This document shows, one piece after another, positions 26,246 through 36,100 of a DNA stretch of 64,000 nt (position 1 is the stretch's first letter; the number at the start of each line of letters is the position of its first letter). Source of the DNA: GCA-2862585 sp049890295 (GTDB lineage: Bacteria; Bacteroidota; Bacteroidia; Flavobacteriales; UBA7312); assembly GCA_049890295.1 (NCBI GenBank), contig JBMHBP010000009.1, positions 1-64,000 on the forward strand, in the 5' to 3' direction. The notes under the pieces were generated by a model. That model was not told where the DNA came from. It saw only the letters and a list, made by a program, of their open reading frames with translations, and ran no database searches. A program made the position numbers and the translations under genes.

Positions 26246-27296
26246 GCCAGCATCTTATACTATTGATTTAGTTAGGTCAGTTCATGAGAAACGTTCAATT
26301 TTTTATCGGTTCTTATTTAAAAACTCATTTACAAAAGGCTCAAAAGATTCAACACCACATTTTTTATTCCTAGACGATTATAATCTTATAACTCGTTTTC
26401 GAATTTTAAAAAGTGATTATCTCTTACACGATGCTATAATTTTTAATGGTTACGACTCCATATCATTTCTATTTTTATGGATTATTCACATTACATCAAA
26501 AATAAAAAAACCCATAGCAATAGAATCTGACACTCCACTTAAAATCCCAAATTTTTTTCTAAAAAGAATTATAAAAAAGGTATATCTAAATTACTTATTT
26601 AAAAATTCAAATCTTCACGCTTTAGTTGGTGGAACGTTACATCAAGTTAATCTTTTTAAATATTATGGAATGCCAGCCAAAAGAATACATTTTCTACCTA
26701 TGGTGATAGATGTAAAAAAATTCAATTTAGCTGTCAACAGAAACCGATCAAAAATATTTACCTTTTTATTTGTAGGAAGATTTATTCCTCTTAAACAAAT
26801 TGACGTAATCATAAGTGAATTTTTACTAGTTTTCGAAAATAAATTTGAGGTACAATTAGTATTGATAGGTGATGGTGAATGCTATAAACCGCTTCACCAA
26901 CAGTATTCCAATTACAAAAACATAATATTCAAAGGAAAGTTATTTGGACAAGACTTAATAAATGAATACGAAAAGGCACATGTTTTAGTTTTAGCATCAA
27001 ATAATGAAAACTGGGGGTTGGTTATCAACGAAGCTATGGCAGCAGCATTACCAGTTTTATCTAATAAAGGAATTGGAGCAAATCATGATTTAATAGATGA
27101 TAAACAAACAGGTCTAATTTTTGATTCTAAACTAAAAGGGGATTTAGCTCAAAAAATGAATCTTATTTATAATGATAATGACCTTTTTATGAACTTTGCA
27201 GAAAATGCATATAATAAAATGCACAACCACTGGAATTTTAATCTTTACGACAGTCAATTACAAATTGCTATAAAAAAAATGATTAATGATAAATAA
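26220..27296 (+). CDS. Glycosyltransferase family 4
   Basis: A 358-residue GT-B protein. The C-terminal half has FLFVGRFIPLKQID, LIGDGECY and NNENWGLVINEAMAA, the last being the E-x7-E signature. The start ATG at 26220 lies inside the preceding membrane gene (26-bp overlap). Residues 30-150 are unusually rich in aromatic and basic residues, as expected for a peripheral membrane enzyme. Its specificity is unknown. Confidence 0.9.
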   Translation: MRVIAYLTEPASYTIDLVRSVHEKRSIFYRFLFKNSFTKGSKDSTPHFLFLDDYNLITRFRILKSDYLLHDAIIFNGYDSISFLFLWIIHITSKIKKPIAIESDTPLKIPNFFLKRIIKKVYLNYLFKNSNLHALVGGTLHQVNLFKYYGMPAKRIHFLPMVIDVKKFNLAVNRNRSKIFTFLFVGRFIPLKQIDVIISEFLLVFENKFEVQLVLIGDGECYKPLHQQYSNYKNIIFKGKLFGQDLINEYEKAHVLVLASNNENWGLVINEAMAAALPVLSNKGIGANHDLIDDKQTGLIFDSKLKGDLAQKMNLIYNDNDLFMNFAENAYNKMHNHWNFNLYDSQLQIAIKKMINDK

Positions 27297-28017
27297 ATTT
27301 ATTAGAAATAGCATTTTTAAGCTGTCATCAATTTATTATTGTAACGATGATAGTAAAGTAATTTTTTATCACGACATACATCATAAAAAAACCTATTACG
27401 AACACTCAACGCCATTTGATTTATTTAAACAACATATTGAAACAATTAGAAAAAATAATTTAAAAATAGTTAATGAAATTACGGAGAAATCTAATCAAGT
27501 TAAATTACAATTTGATGATGGTTACAAAGGTATACATGATTGCATTGAAATGATAATAGAGTTAAATGTTCCTATTGAAGTTTTCGTTTCAACAGCTTTC
27601 ATTGGTCAAAAAAGTTATTTAACCATCACACAAATGAATGAGCTTTTAAAAACAGGTCTTGTTCATTTTTCTTCTCATACTCACAATCATGTCAATCTCA
27701 GTGAATGTGATGATAAAAAAATAGATTATGAACTTAAAAAATCAAAAGAAGTATTAGAGTATATATGTAATTCTAATATTAATTCAATATGTTATCCGTT
27801 TGGTAGTTTTTCAAAAAAAGTGATGGAACTATGCGAAAGTAATGGCTATCAAAAACAGTATTCATCATTACCTGGAAGTTTTCACAATAGATTTATGTCT
27901 AAAGTAATTAGAAGAAATTTAGTTCAGCATGCTACTAATAGCGAATTGAAATCAGTCTTAAAAGGTGCTCATCAAATAATGAATAGGCGATATTTAAACA
28001 ATCATTTTTCAGAATGA
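27286..28017 (+). CDS. Polysaccharide deacetylase, NodB homology domain
   Basis: A 243-residue carbohydrate esterase family 4 protein. Motif 1 is LQFDDGY (Asp77-Asp78) and motif 2 HTHNH (His131 and His135), the metal triad; YPFGSF near 187 is motif 3. It lacks a signal peptide, so it probably acts on lipid-linked intermediates or needs a partner for export. It overlaps the previous gene by 11 bp and the next by 4 bp (ATGA). A role in removing acetyl groups from the capsule repeat unit is an inference from its place. Confidence 0.85.
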   Translation: MINKFIRNSIFKLSSIYYCNDDSKVIFYHDIHHKKTYYEHSTPFDLFKQHIETIRKNNLKIVNEITEKSNQVKLQFDDGYKGIHDCIEMIIELNVPIEVFVSTAFIGQKSYLTITQMNELLKTGLVHFSSHTHNHVNLSECDDKKIDYELKKSKEVLEYICNSNINSICYPFGSFSKKVMELCESNGYQKQYSSLPGSFHNRFMSKVIRRNLVQHATNSELKSVLKGAHQIMNRRYLNNHFSE

Positions 28018-29144
28018 AAGTACTGGTAGTTATTCCATATTTTGCTCCTGCATATTCATATGGAGGTGCAGTATTTGCTGCTTATCATTTAAGTAATGAA
28101 GCATCTAAAAATGGTATGAAGATATCAATATCAACTACTAATGCTAATAGCAATTCTAAACTCGATGTTAAAATAAACCAGTATATTGATGTTGAAGGAT
28201 TGAGCGTTAAATACTACAACACTGGGATATTACCTTTCTTTTCATTCAAAATGCTATATGGCCTCTTTAATGATATAAAAAAATCAGATGTTATCCATAT
28301 TCAGTCAATTTATTCACTTTCAACGCCATTATCTCTGTTGTATGCCTATTTTTTAAACAAAACAATATTATTATCACCTAGAGGTAGTCTGGCATCTTGG
28401 AGTTTTAATCATAAAGGTATTTTTAAGCGATTTTGGATTAAATTCCTTATAGCACCATTCATAAAAAAGATACATTTTCACGCTACATCCATTAGAGAAG
28501 AAAATGAAATAAAGTATTTCTTTCCAACCTCTTCCATTGAACTTCTTTCAGATGGCACAAAACCAATTAAAAACTATCCTAACAAAGAATCTAAAATTTA
28601 TGATTGGGATGGTAAGTTTTACATAGCTTGTTTGGGTCGTTTGCATAAAGTCAAGGGTTATGATATTATGATTAATGCTATGCCATCTATTTTAGAAAAA
28701 TTTCCAGATATTAAACTTTTAATTGCAGGAAATGATGAGGGAGAAGAGCAAAATTTAAAACAATTAGCCGAACAATTAAATATTTCAAATAATATTGAAT
28801 TCATTGGAAAATTAAATACTTATCAAAAATTTTCCTTTTTAAAAAATGCACAGTGTTTAGTTGTTCCATCACACACTGAAAACTTTGGAATTGTAGTAGT
28901 TGAGGCTTTATCTCAAAATACACCTGTTATAGCTTCAAGAAATACGCCTTGGGAAATACTTGAACAAAGCAATGCTGGCTTACACATTAAAAATACTAAA
29001 GAATCATTTGCAAAAGCAACAATGAAAATCTTAAATAATCGAATTTTTTATAGTCAAAACACAAGTAAAGTTTCTGAAAAATTTATGTGGAACAGAATTG
29101 CAATTACATATAAGTCCATTCTAGAAAAAATACATAAACAATAA
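28014..29144 (+). CDS. Glycosyltransferase family 4
   Basis: A 376-residue GT-B protein. The N-terminus PYFAPAYSYGGAVFAAY has the glycine-rich acceptor loop of GT4 enzymes. The C-terminal domain has ACLGRLHKVKGYD, LLIAGNDEGEE and HTENFGIVVVEAL with the E-x7-E pair. It is the last sugar transferase of the operon, coupled to the deacetylase by ATGA. Donor and acceptor are unknown. Confidence 0.9.
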   Translation: MKVLVVIPYFAPAYSYGGAVFAAYHLSNEASKNGMKISISTTNANSNSKLDVKINQYIDVEGLSVKYYNTGILPFFSFKMLYGLFNDIKKSDVIHIQSIYSLSTPLSLLYAYFLNKTILLSPRGSLASWSFNHKGIFKRFWIKFLIAPFIKKIHFHATSIREENEIKYFFPTSSIELLSDGTKPIKNYPNKESKIYDWDGKFYIACLGRLHKVKGYDIMINAMPSILEKFPDIKLLIAGNDEGEEQNLKQLAEQLNISNNIEFIGKLNTYQKFSFLKNAQCLVVPSHTENFGIVVVEALSQNTPVIASRNTPWEILEQSNAGLHIKNTKESFAKATMKILNNRIFYSQNTSKVSEKFMWNRIAITYKSILEKIHKQ

Positions 29145-29151
29145 GGGATTA

Positions 29152-29718
29152 ATGAAAATTTTATTAGTAGATAATTACGATTCATTTACCTATAACTTAT
29201 ATCATTCATTAAGTAAATTTTCGAATGAACTATCTGTTATAAGAAACGATGCTATTAATTTTGATTTAGTTCATCAGTTTGATAAAATCGTATTATCACC
29301 TGGTCCTGGCTTGCCATCAGAATCAGCAAAATTAAACGCTATAATTAAGCGGTTCCATAAAACAAAAAGTATTCTTGGGATTTGTTTAGGTCATCAAGCA
29401 ATAGGAGAGGTGTTTGGTTTAAAGCTTAGGCAGCTTAAACAAGTAAAACATGGTGAACACTCCATTATTGACAAGGTTGAAAATACATCCTACTTATTTA
29501 AAGAAATCAATCTTCCCTTACAGGTGGGGCATTATCATTCATGGGTTATTGACGAACATCAAAAAATAAATGATTTTGAAGTTACATCCTTTTCAAAAGA
29601 GGGTTTAATAATGTCTATAAGCCATAAGAAATACGATATAAATGGAATACAATTTCACCCAGAATCAATTTTGACTCCACAAGGAAATCACATAATTGAA
29701 AATTGGATAAAGTATTAA
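29152..29718 (+). CDS. pabA: Glutamine amidotransferase of aminodeoxychorismate/anthranilate synthase
   Basis: A 188-residue class I glutaminase that releases ammonia for chorismate amination in folate or tryptophan synthesis. The triad is Cys78 (GICLGHQ), His169 and Glu171 (FHPES). The N-terminus LLVDNYDSFTYNL is the family signature. The sequence does not separate PabA from TrpG, and no partner pabB or trpE is in the window; one protein often serves both. It starts 7 bp after the capsule glycosyltransferase gene, so it may be read through from that operon. Its stop overlaps the convergent lptD stop by 4 bp. Confidence 0.9.
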   Translation: MKILLVDNYDSFTYNLYHSLSKFSNELSVIRNDAINFDLVHQFDKIVLSPGPGLPSESAKLNAIIKRFHKTKSILGICLGHQAIGEVFGLKLRQLKQVKHGEHSIIDKVENTSYLFKEINLPLQVGHYHSWVIDEHQKINDFEVTSFSKEGLIMSISHKKYDINGIQFHPESILTPQGNHIIENWIKY

Positions 29719-32198
29719 TAATCGTACCAATCTTTTTTACGCTCCCATTTTAGATCCTGCAATACAGAAGCTTTTACCCTAATTGTAAAAGTATAACTCT
29801 GTCTAAACCCAAATGGAATCCATTTTACTAGCATTTCCCAACAATGTAAGTCTCTGTATAAGTTTAATGATGTATAACTTAACACTCTATTGTCAAAATC
29901 ATAACCAGAGTTAAAACCTATTTTCCATTTATCAGTTAGTTTTAAATCTCCAGAAAAATTTAGAGATTGATTTAAGGCATTATTGGTCAATAACTTATTA
30001 TAATCAAGCGTATAATTAACCCCTAAATTCCAGGGAATGTCAAAATCTACATAATCTAACCAATGATGAGATAAATCATCATTATTTGAATTACTATTTA
30101 ACCGAAAATTAATACTAGAAGAAGCTCTTACAAAACGTGCTGGAAGATTTGTTTTTGAAAAGTAAAAAGAGTTCGTACGAATACCACTAGAAGTTTTTTG
30201 ATAGGGATCAAAAACAGCAGAAAAATTTAAATTGACCTTATTAAATAATCGAGTTCTACCATTTATATTAACTAGAGAAAACTTAAGTGAATCAGCTTCA
30301 ATATTGTAGTTAGTAGATATGGTTAAACTTTCAATTAACTTGAGTTTTTTAATTGGATTAATTGTATCCTTAGAGGATACCTTCATTTCTAATAAATTGC
30401 CTATTGAAAACCCTAATATACTACTAGAATTTCTACTCGGAACGCCATAAATACCATTTTGATAAAAAGAATAGGTTTGAGTATTTCCTAGGCTATCAAT
30501 TTGAACTTCGTCGAAATAATTAAAGTTTAAAGATGAAAAGTCAGGTGTATAATTGAATCGTACACTAGGGCTGATAACATGTCTTATAGCTTTAAATTTA
30601 TTTGATTTTAGATTCAAGTTGCCATATAGTTTGGTGTTGGCTGATAAGTTAAAACCATAATTATAAACTCTATTAAAACCATTTATTGTATCTGTAATAA
30701 GGCCATTAGAATTCCATAGTTTTTCAATTCTATCAAAATACCATCGTTCGGAATAATTAAATGAAGGTGAAATATTGATGTATTTTAATGTATTAAATGA
30801 AGTCGAAATAGGAATGGTATGTAACACACCATTTCTGAACTTTGATAACGTACTTTTTTCAAAAAGTAATGTGTCCGTTTCTGAAACTAAGTTTTTGAAA
30901 TTCGTAGTATATTTTAATGCAATTTTATCATACCATTTGCTTTTTGTTGATTTATTAAAGCTTTTAAAGGGGTAAAATCTATTTACATTATAACTAATTT
31001 CGGGAAGGGTTAAGTCAACTTGATTTGTTAGGGTATTCTGACTGTGTCTTAGGTTAATAGATAAATTAGAACTGCCAAATGATCTACTGTATGAAATCGC
31101 AGATTGAAAAGTATTTTTTAAGTAATCACTATCTGAAGTTGAATTATTTTGTTGATAAGAACTACTACCCGCATTTATATTGGCAGAAAATCGACTTTTT
31201 GGACTAGCTTTTGGATCTTGTTGATGTCTCCATCTTACAAAGAAATCTCTCCGGTCTATTAAGTTTCCGATAATTGAATTTCCTGTCTTTATACTCGAAT
31301 AGTTTATATCAAAACTACCATTGAATTTATACCTCTTTTTATATTTGGAATTTAATTTAATATTCCATGACCCCTTTGTATATATATCACCAGTTAGTGA
31401 TAAATCCATGTAATTACTTAGCGCAAAATAATACCCCCCATTACTAAGAAAAAAACCTTGGTTTGCTGATTCTCCATAAAATGGGAAAATTATGCCTGAA
31501 CTCTTTTTCTTTTGATTTGGAAAGTAACCAAATGGTAAAGCCAAAGGGGTAGGAACCCCTGAAAATTCTAGAATCGCTGGACCAGTAATTATACATTTAT
31601 CAGGAATAGTTTTAATACGTTTTGATCGAATTGAAAAATGTGGTGGATCATGATTACAAGTAGTGTATCGACCTTTTTGGGTATAGACGATATTATCAGG
31701 GGTTTTTTTCACTTTATCTCCTAAAATAAATCCTTCTCCTTCTTGTGTTTTGACATTTTTTATTATTCCCTTTTTAGTGTCAAAATTATATGTAATCTCT
31801 TCAGCTATAAATTGTTTTCCATTTTCACTAAACTCCGGATAACCAAATACCTCACCAGTTGAATCATTCTTTAAAGTAGTTGCAAAAACAATATTCTTAT
31901 CAGAATCTAGTTCTATAAATGCAGCTTTTAGTATAATGTTTTCATATTCAACCTTAGCTTCGTTATACAAATAGACTTTATTATTTTTTAAATCATAATC
32001 AATAGAATCTTTAGCATAACTATTAATTTTACTTTCAATGGGATTATCAGAAACAACACTATCATTATTTAAATAATCTACATTATTTACTTCTTGTGCA
32101 TTGCTTGTTGATAAAAGCATCAAAGAGAGTAATAGCAAACATGTAAAATGTGCTATTTTTGGTAAGCAGTAAAAAATATTAAAGTATTTTTTCAACAA
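29715..32198 (-). CDS. lptD: LptD-like LPS assembly protein
   Basis: An 827-residue outer-membrane beta-barrel that inserts LPS into the outer leaflet. The first ~35 residues are a signal peptide ending near NAQ. Residues ~65-200 form an OstA/LptA-like beta-jellyroll (KVYLYNEAKVEYENI; GRYTTCNHDPPHFSI), and from ~215 onward alternating aromatic strands form the barrel. The start is TTG (32196-32198); the only nearby ATG would remove most of the signal. It is divergent from the amidase gene, 54 bp between starts. The OstA-like protein at 37360-38853 is probably a partner. Confidence 0.85.
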   Translation of the reverse strand: MLKKYFNIFYCLPKIAHFTCLLLLSLMLLSTSNAQEVNNVDYLNNDSVVSDNPIESKINSYAKDSIDYDLKNNKVYLYNEAKVEYENIILKAAFIELDSDKNIVFATTLKNDSTGEVFGYPEFSENGKQFIAEEITYNFDTKKGIIKNVKTQEGEGFILGDKVKKTPDNIVYTQKGRYTTCNHDPPHFSIRSKRIKTIPDKCIITGPAILEFSGVPTPLALPFGYFPNQKKKSSGIIFPFYGESANQGFFLSNGGYYFALSNYMDLSLTGDIYTKGSWNIKLNSKYKKRYKFNGSFDINYSSIKTGNSIIGNLIDRRDFFVRWRHQQDPKASPKSRFSANINAGSSSYQQNNSTSDSDYLKNTFQSAISYSRSFGSSNLSINLRHSQNTLTNQVDLTLPEISYNVNRFYPFKSFNKSTKSKWYDKIALKYTTNFKNLVSETDTLLFEKSTLSKFRNGVLHTIPISTSFNTLKYINISPSFNYSERWYFDRIEKLWNSNGLITDTINGFNRVYNYGFNLSANTKLYGNLNLKSNKFKAIRHVISPSVRFNYTPDFSSLNFNYFDEVQIDSLGNTQTYSFYQNGIYGVPSRNSSSILGFSIGNLLEMKVSSKDTINPIKKLKLIESLTISTNYNIEADSLKFSLVNINGRTRLFNKVNLNFSAVFDPYQKTSSGIRTNSFYFSKTNLPARFVRASSSINFRLNSNSNNDDLSHHWLDYVDFDIPWNLGVNYTLDYNKLLTNNALNQSLNFSGDLKLTDKWKIGFNSGYDFDNRVLSYTSLNLYRDLHCWEMLVKWIPFGFRQSYTFTIRVKASVLQDLKWERKKDWYDY

Positions 32199-32252
32199 TA
32201 ATTAATTTGTGTTCAAAACTAATCAATTCTGTTATTTGTTAAGACTGATATA

Positions 32253-33377
32253 ATGAAACGTATTTTTTTAACTTTTCTTGTTTTATTTCTCTTTTTTAAT
32301 GTAGATAATGTGTTAGCACAAAAAAGTGTCTTAAACACCATAGTTTTAGACGCAGGCCATGGAGGTAAAGATCCTGGTGCTCCTGGTACGGGAAGATATA
32401 GTAAATCCGAAAAACATTTAGCTCTAGATGTAGTACTCAAGCTTGGATATTATTTAGAGGAAGCTTTTCCTGAAATGAAGATTATTTACACTAGAACTGG
32501 CGACACCTTTCCAACACTTAAAGACCGAACAAATTTAGCTAATAATTCAAATGCCGATTTATTTCTTTCAATACACTGTGACTCCTTTACCAATTCAAAA
32601 GCTATTGGAACATCTTCGCACGTTATGGGTTTGAGATACACTGAGGCTAATTTAAGAGTAGCACAAAAAGAAAACTCAGTAATATTTTTAGAGGATAATT
32701 ATGAAGAAAATTATGACGGATTTGATCCAAATTCACCAGAAAGCATTATTGCATTTAGCTTGAGTCAAACTACCTATTTAGATCAGAGTATTTTAATGGC
32801 ACAAAAAATACAAGATCAATTTAGAGAAAGAGTAAATCGCGTCGATAGAGGAGTAAGACAAACACCGCTTTGGGTAACAAGAGCAACTAATATGCCAAGC
32901 GTTTTAATAGAATTAGGCTTTATATCAAACCCTACTGAAGAAGACTTTCTTAACTCAGAAAATGGCCAGACTTACATGGCTTCAGCAATTTTCAGAGCAA
33001 TAAAAGAATATAAAAGAGAACTGGAGATTTCTTCTTTACTAAATAAAGAAATCAAAAATAAAGATTTAAATATCGATTCGTTATCATTTAAAAATGATAC
33101 ACTGACTACTCAAAAAGATGTTATATTTAAAGTTCAAATAAAGACATCCACTAAACCAGTTATAATTGATACAATTAAGCAGTTTAAAGTAGAAAGATTT
33201 ATAGAAAATAATGTCTATAAATATACAATAGGAAATGAATCTACATTGGAAGATGCTAAAAAAATAAGAAACATTGCTCGAGAATACGGCTATAAGGATG
33301 CATTTGTGATTTCATTTATTGGCAATGAAAAAACTACCATTAAAAAAGCCGTTAATCATCAAAATGAAATGAAATGA
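32253..33377 (+). CDS. N-acetylmuramoyl-L-alanine amidase
   Basis: A 374-residue periplasmic zinc amidase that cleaves the bond between MurNAc and the stem peptide. A signal peptide covers ~1-22. The amidase_3 domain spans ~27-250, with zinc ligands in LDAGHGGKD (His) and SIHCDS (His), and a catalytic Glu in PSVLIELGFISN. The C-terminal ~60 residues (YKYTIGNESTLEDAKKIRN...) resemble a SPOR-type glycan-binding domain. The next gene overlaps by ATGA. It is the first of six same-strand genes with overlaps or gaps of a few bases. Confidence 0.92.
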   Translation: MKRIFLTFLVLFLFFNVDNVLAQKSVLNTIVLDAGHGGKDPGAPGTGRYSKSEKHLALDVVLKLGYYLEEAFPEMKIIYTRTGDTFPTLKDRTNLANNSNADLFLSIHCDSFTNSKAIGTSSHVMGLRYTEANLRVAQKENSVIFLEDNYEENYDGFDPNSPESIIAFSLSQTTYLDQSILMAQKIQDQFRERVNRVDRGVRQTPLWVTRATNMPSVLIELGFISNPTEEDFLNSENGQTYMASAIFRAIKEYKRELEISSLLNKEIKNKDLNIDSLSFKNDTLTTQKDVIFKVQIKTSTKPVIIDTIKQFKVERFIENNVYKYTIGNESTLEDAKKIRNIAREYGYKDAFVISFIGNEKTTIKKAVNHQNEMK

Positions 33378-34375
33378 AAAATACATCTGAATTAAAAATT
33401 GGAATTATAGGATTACTCACCATATTTATTTTGATTTGGGGAATAAACTTCTTAAAAGGCAACAATATTTTTGGAAGTTCTGATGTTTATTATGCCGTTT
33501 ATGATAATATTGATGGTTTAGAATCTTCCTCTCCAGTTAGAGTAAATGGACTTTCTGTTGGTAACGTTTCAGAAATTTATTTCCATCCTAACAATACCGG
33601 TCAAATTATTGTTGAATTTATTTTAAATGAAGATCTGAAATTTCCATCAAATTCTGTCGCCAAAATTTATAATTCCGACATAATGGGTACTAAAGCAGTT
33701 CAACTAGTATTTGGCACCTCAAACCTCTATGCCTCAGCAGGTGATACTCTATTTTCTGAAATTGAAGATGGATTAAAAGAAGAGGTAAATAAACAAGTAC
33801 TACCGCTTAAAAATAAAGCAGAAGAACTAATATCATCAATAGATTCTGTCATGACGGTTATTACCACGGTTTTAGATAGAGACGCTAGAGAAAGTTTGTC
33901 TAATTCATTGAGAAGTTTAAATCGAACTTTTAGTACAATGGAATTGGCAATGATAAAGCTAGATAGTGTCATTTACAAAAATGATACAAGACTTTCAACC
34001 ATATTACTTAATGTAGAGTCTATTACAACCAATTTGCACAACAATAATGATAGGATTACAAATGTGCTAAGAAACTTTGAATCGATTTCTGACTCTCTTG
34101 CTAAGTCAAATATTAAAAACACTATTACTAACTTAGATAATTCTTTAGCTGATTTTGATAAAATTTTAAAGAAAATAGAAAATGGAGAGGGTAGTATTGG
34201 TTTATTGATAAATGATAAAGAAATGTATAATAATTTGACAAGTGCTTCAAAACAACTTGACTTATTGATAGAAGATATGAAGAAAAATCCAAAACGTTAC
34301 GTTACTTTTTCACTTTTGGGAGGAAGAAGAACTGCCATTGATTTTAAAAAAGACACAACTACAACAAGTAAATAA
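33374..34375 (+). CDS. MlaD-family MCE domain protein
   Basis: A 333-residue inner-membrane-anchored protein of the lipid-transport MCE family. One N-terminal membrane helix (about 8-26) is followed by the MCE domain (about 38-115, with DGLESSSPVRVNGLSVG) and a long helical C-terminal region with coiled-coil character. The usual partners MlaE and MlaF are not in the window. It is coupled to the amidase by ATGA and to the next gene by TAATG. Transport of phospholipids between membranes is known for the family; here it is inferred. Confidence 0.88.
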   Translation: MKNTSELKIGIIGLLTIFILIWGINFLKGNNIFGSSDVYYAVYDNIDGLESSSPVRVNGLSVGNVSEIYFHPNNTGQIIVEFILNEDLKFPSNSVAKIYNSDIMGTKAVQLVFGTSNLYASAGDTLFSEIEDGLKEEVNKQVLPLKNKAEELISSIDSVMTVITTVLDRDARESLSNSLRSLNRTFSTMELAMIKLDSVIYKNDTRLSTILLNVESITTNLHNNNDRITNVLRNFESISDSLAKSNIKNTITNLDNSLADFDKILKKIENGEGSIGLLINDKEMYNNLTSASKQLDLLIEDMKKNPKRYVTFSLLGGRRTAIDFKKDTTTTSK

Positions 34376-35679
34376 TGATACTGCAAGTCATATTTTTAAT
34401 CCTATTGGTAGCTTCCGTACTACTATTTACAAGAAATTTTAAACGTATACTTCGTAATATTAGGTTAGCAAAAAATATTAATCGATCATCAAATTCAAAG
34501 GAAAGGTGGAAGGTTATGATTAACGTTGCATTGGGCCAGTCTAAAATGGTAAAACGACCAATTGCAGGTTTTTTACATATTCTTATTTATGTTGGCTTTG
34601 TGATTATTAATATTGAAGTTATAGAAATTGTAATTGATGGTATTTTTGGAACACACAGGGTACTGTCATTTTTAGGGCCTGTTTATAGTGTTTTAATAGC
34701 CTCTTTTGAAGTGTTAGCTTTGTTAGTTATTATTTCATGTATTTTCTTTTTCACAAGAAGAAATATTATGAAAATTCCACGTTTTTTTAATAATGAAATG
34801 AAAGGATGGCCAACAAATGATGCGAATTTTATTTTAATATTTGAAGTAATATTGATGTTGGCATTTTTATTTATGAATGCCAGTGATGCTTTATTATTTA
34901 AACTAGAGTCATATCATTACACAGTAGAGTTTGCAAACCCCATTAGTCAATGGCTTATGCCTATAATGGCAAATACAAATGAAACTACATTAATAATAAT
35001 CGAAAGAGCGTGTTGGTGGTTTCATATTGTTGGTATTTTACTTTTTTTAAACTACCTAGTAGTATCCAAACATCTACATATTATTCTTGCATTTCCTAAT
35101 ACCTATTATTCAAAACTTGAAAAAAGCGGGAAAATTTCAAACATGGATGAAGTAACTAATGAAGTCAAATTAATGCTTGATCCTAACAATGACCCATTTG
35201 CAATTAACCCAGATCAATCTACTCCTGAACGATTTGGTGCCAAGGACATTTCAGATTTAAATTGGGTTCAACTACTAAATGCTTACAGCTGTACTGAATG
35301 TGGTAGATGTACTTCAGAATGTCCAGCTAATCAGACAGGTAAATTATTATCTCCACGAAAAATAATGATGGATGTTAGAGATAGGGCAGAAGAAGTCGGT
35401 AAAAGATTGGATAAAAATTTAGATCCTAATGATGGTAAGTCTCTTTTAAGTACTATTTCAAAAGAAGAATTATGGGCATGTACTTCATGTAATGCTTGTA
35501 CAGAAGCTTGCCCAATAAATATAGACCCGTTATCAATAATTATAGACCTGCGTCGCTATCTTGTTATGGAAGAATCAGCAGCACCTAATGAACTTAACCT
35601 AATTTTTAATAACATAGAGAATAATGGAGCTCCATGGCAATTTTCTATGACAGATCGATTAAACTGGAAAGATGAATAA
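34375..35679 (+). CDS. Membrane Fe-S protein with two 4Fe-4S sites, HdrD/GlpC-like
   Basis: A 434-residue protein with about five membrane helices (residues 1-20, 63-88, 102-127, 152-171, 205-232) and a C-terminal soluble domain. Two ferredoxin-type clusters are seen as C306-x2-C309-x2-C312-x3-C316 and C369-x2-C372-x2-C375-x3-C379. The layout resembles a membrane anchor and electron-transfer subunit paired with a CCG-domain protein, here the gene at 36101. The donor and acceptor are unknown; quinone or disulfide reduction is possible by family analogy. Confidence 0.85.
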   Translation: MILQVIFLILLVASVLLFTRNFKRILRNIRLAKNINRSSNSKERWKVMINVALGQSKMVKRPIAGFLHILIYVGFVIINIEVIEIVIDGIFGTHRVLSFLGPVYSVLIASFEVLALLVIISCIFFFTRRNIMKIPRFFNNEMKGWPTNDANFILIFEVILMLAFLFMNASDALLFKLESYHYTVEFANPISQWLMPIMANTNETTLIIIERACWWFHIVGILLFLNYLVVSKHLHIILAFPNTYYSKLEKSGKISNMDEVTNEVKLMLDPNNDPFAINPDQSTPERFGAKDISDLNWVQLLNAYSCTECGRCTSECPANQTGKLLSPRKIMMDVRDRAEEVGKRLDKNLDPNDGKSLLSTISKEELWACTSCNACTEACPINIDPLSIIIDLRRYLVMEESAAPNELNLIFNNIENNGAPWQFSMTDRLNWKDE

Positions 35680-36097
35680 AAAGATTAATTTAGAAGAAAA
35701 AGAAGTTGATGGACACCTTATAAGTCCTGTATTACCTAACAATGTAAAAAACTATCTTATTGATATTGATGGCACAATATGTGATGATATTCCTAATGAG
35801 GAACCAGAACGAATGGCAACAGCTGGCTTATATCCAGATGCTTTAGAAACAATAAATAAATGGTATTCAGAGGGTCATATCATAACCTTTTTTACTTCAA
35901 GAATTGAAGAACATAGAAAAGTTACTGAAAATTGGCTTGATAAACACAAATTCAACTATCATGGATTGCTAATGGGTAAACCTAGAGGTGGAAATTACCA
36001 CTGGATAGATAACCATCTAGTAAGAGCAACACGATATAAAGGAAAATTTACAGATTTAGTTGAAGAGAAAGTAACCATTCAAGTATTTGAAAAATAA
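35672..36097 (+). CDS. HAD-like phosphatase domain protein between two Fe-S genes
   Basis: A 141-residue soluble protein. The HAD nucleophile motif is DIDGTICDD (Asp near residue 27), motif II is FFTSRIEEHR, and the later PRGGNYHWIDNH segment supplies the acidic or substrate-binding part. No cap domain is visible, as the protein is short. It overlaps the upstream Fe-S gene by 8 bp (ATGAATAA) and is followed 3 bp later by the CCG Fe-S gene, so it is made with both. The substrate is unknown; small HAD proteins of this kind are sometimes labelled as phosphoheptose enzymes without proof. Confidence 0.7.
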   Translation: MNKKINLEEKEVDGHLISPVLPNNVKNYLIDIDGTICDDIPNEEPERMATAGLYPDALETINKWYSEGHIITFFTSRIEEHRKVTENWLDKHKFNYHGLLMGKPRGGNYHWIDNHLVRATRYKGKFTDLVEEKVTIQVFEK

Positions 36098-36100
36098 ACT

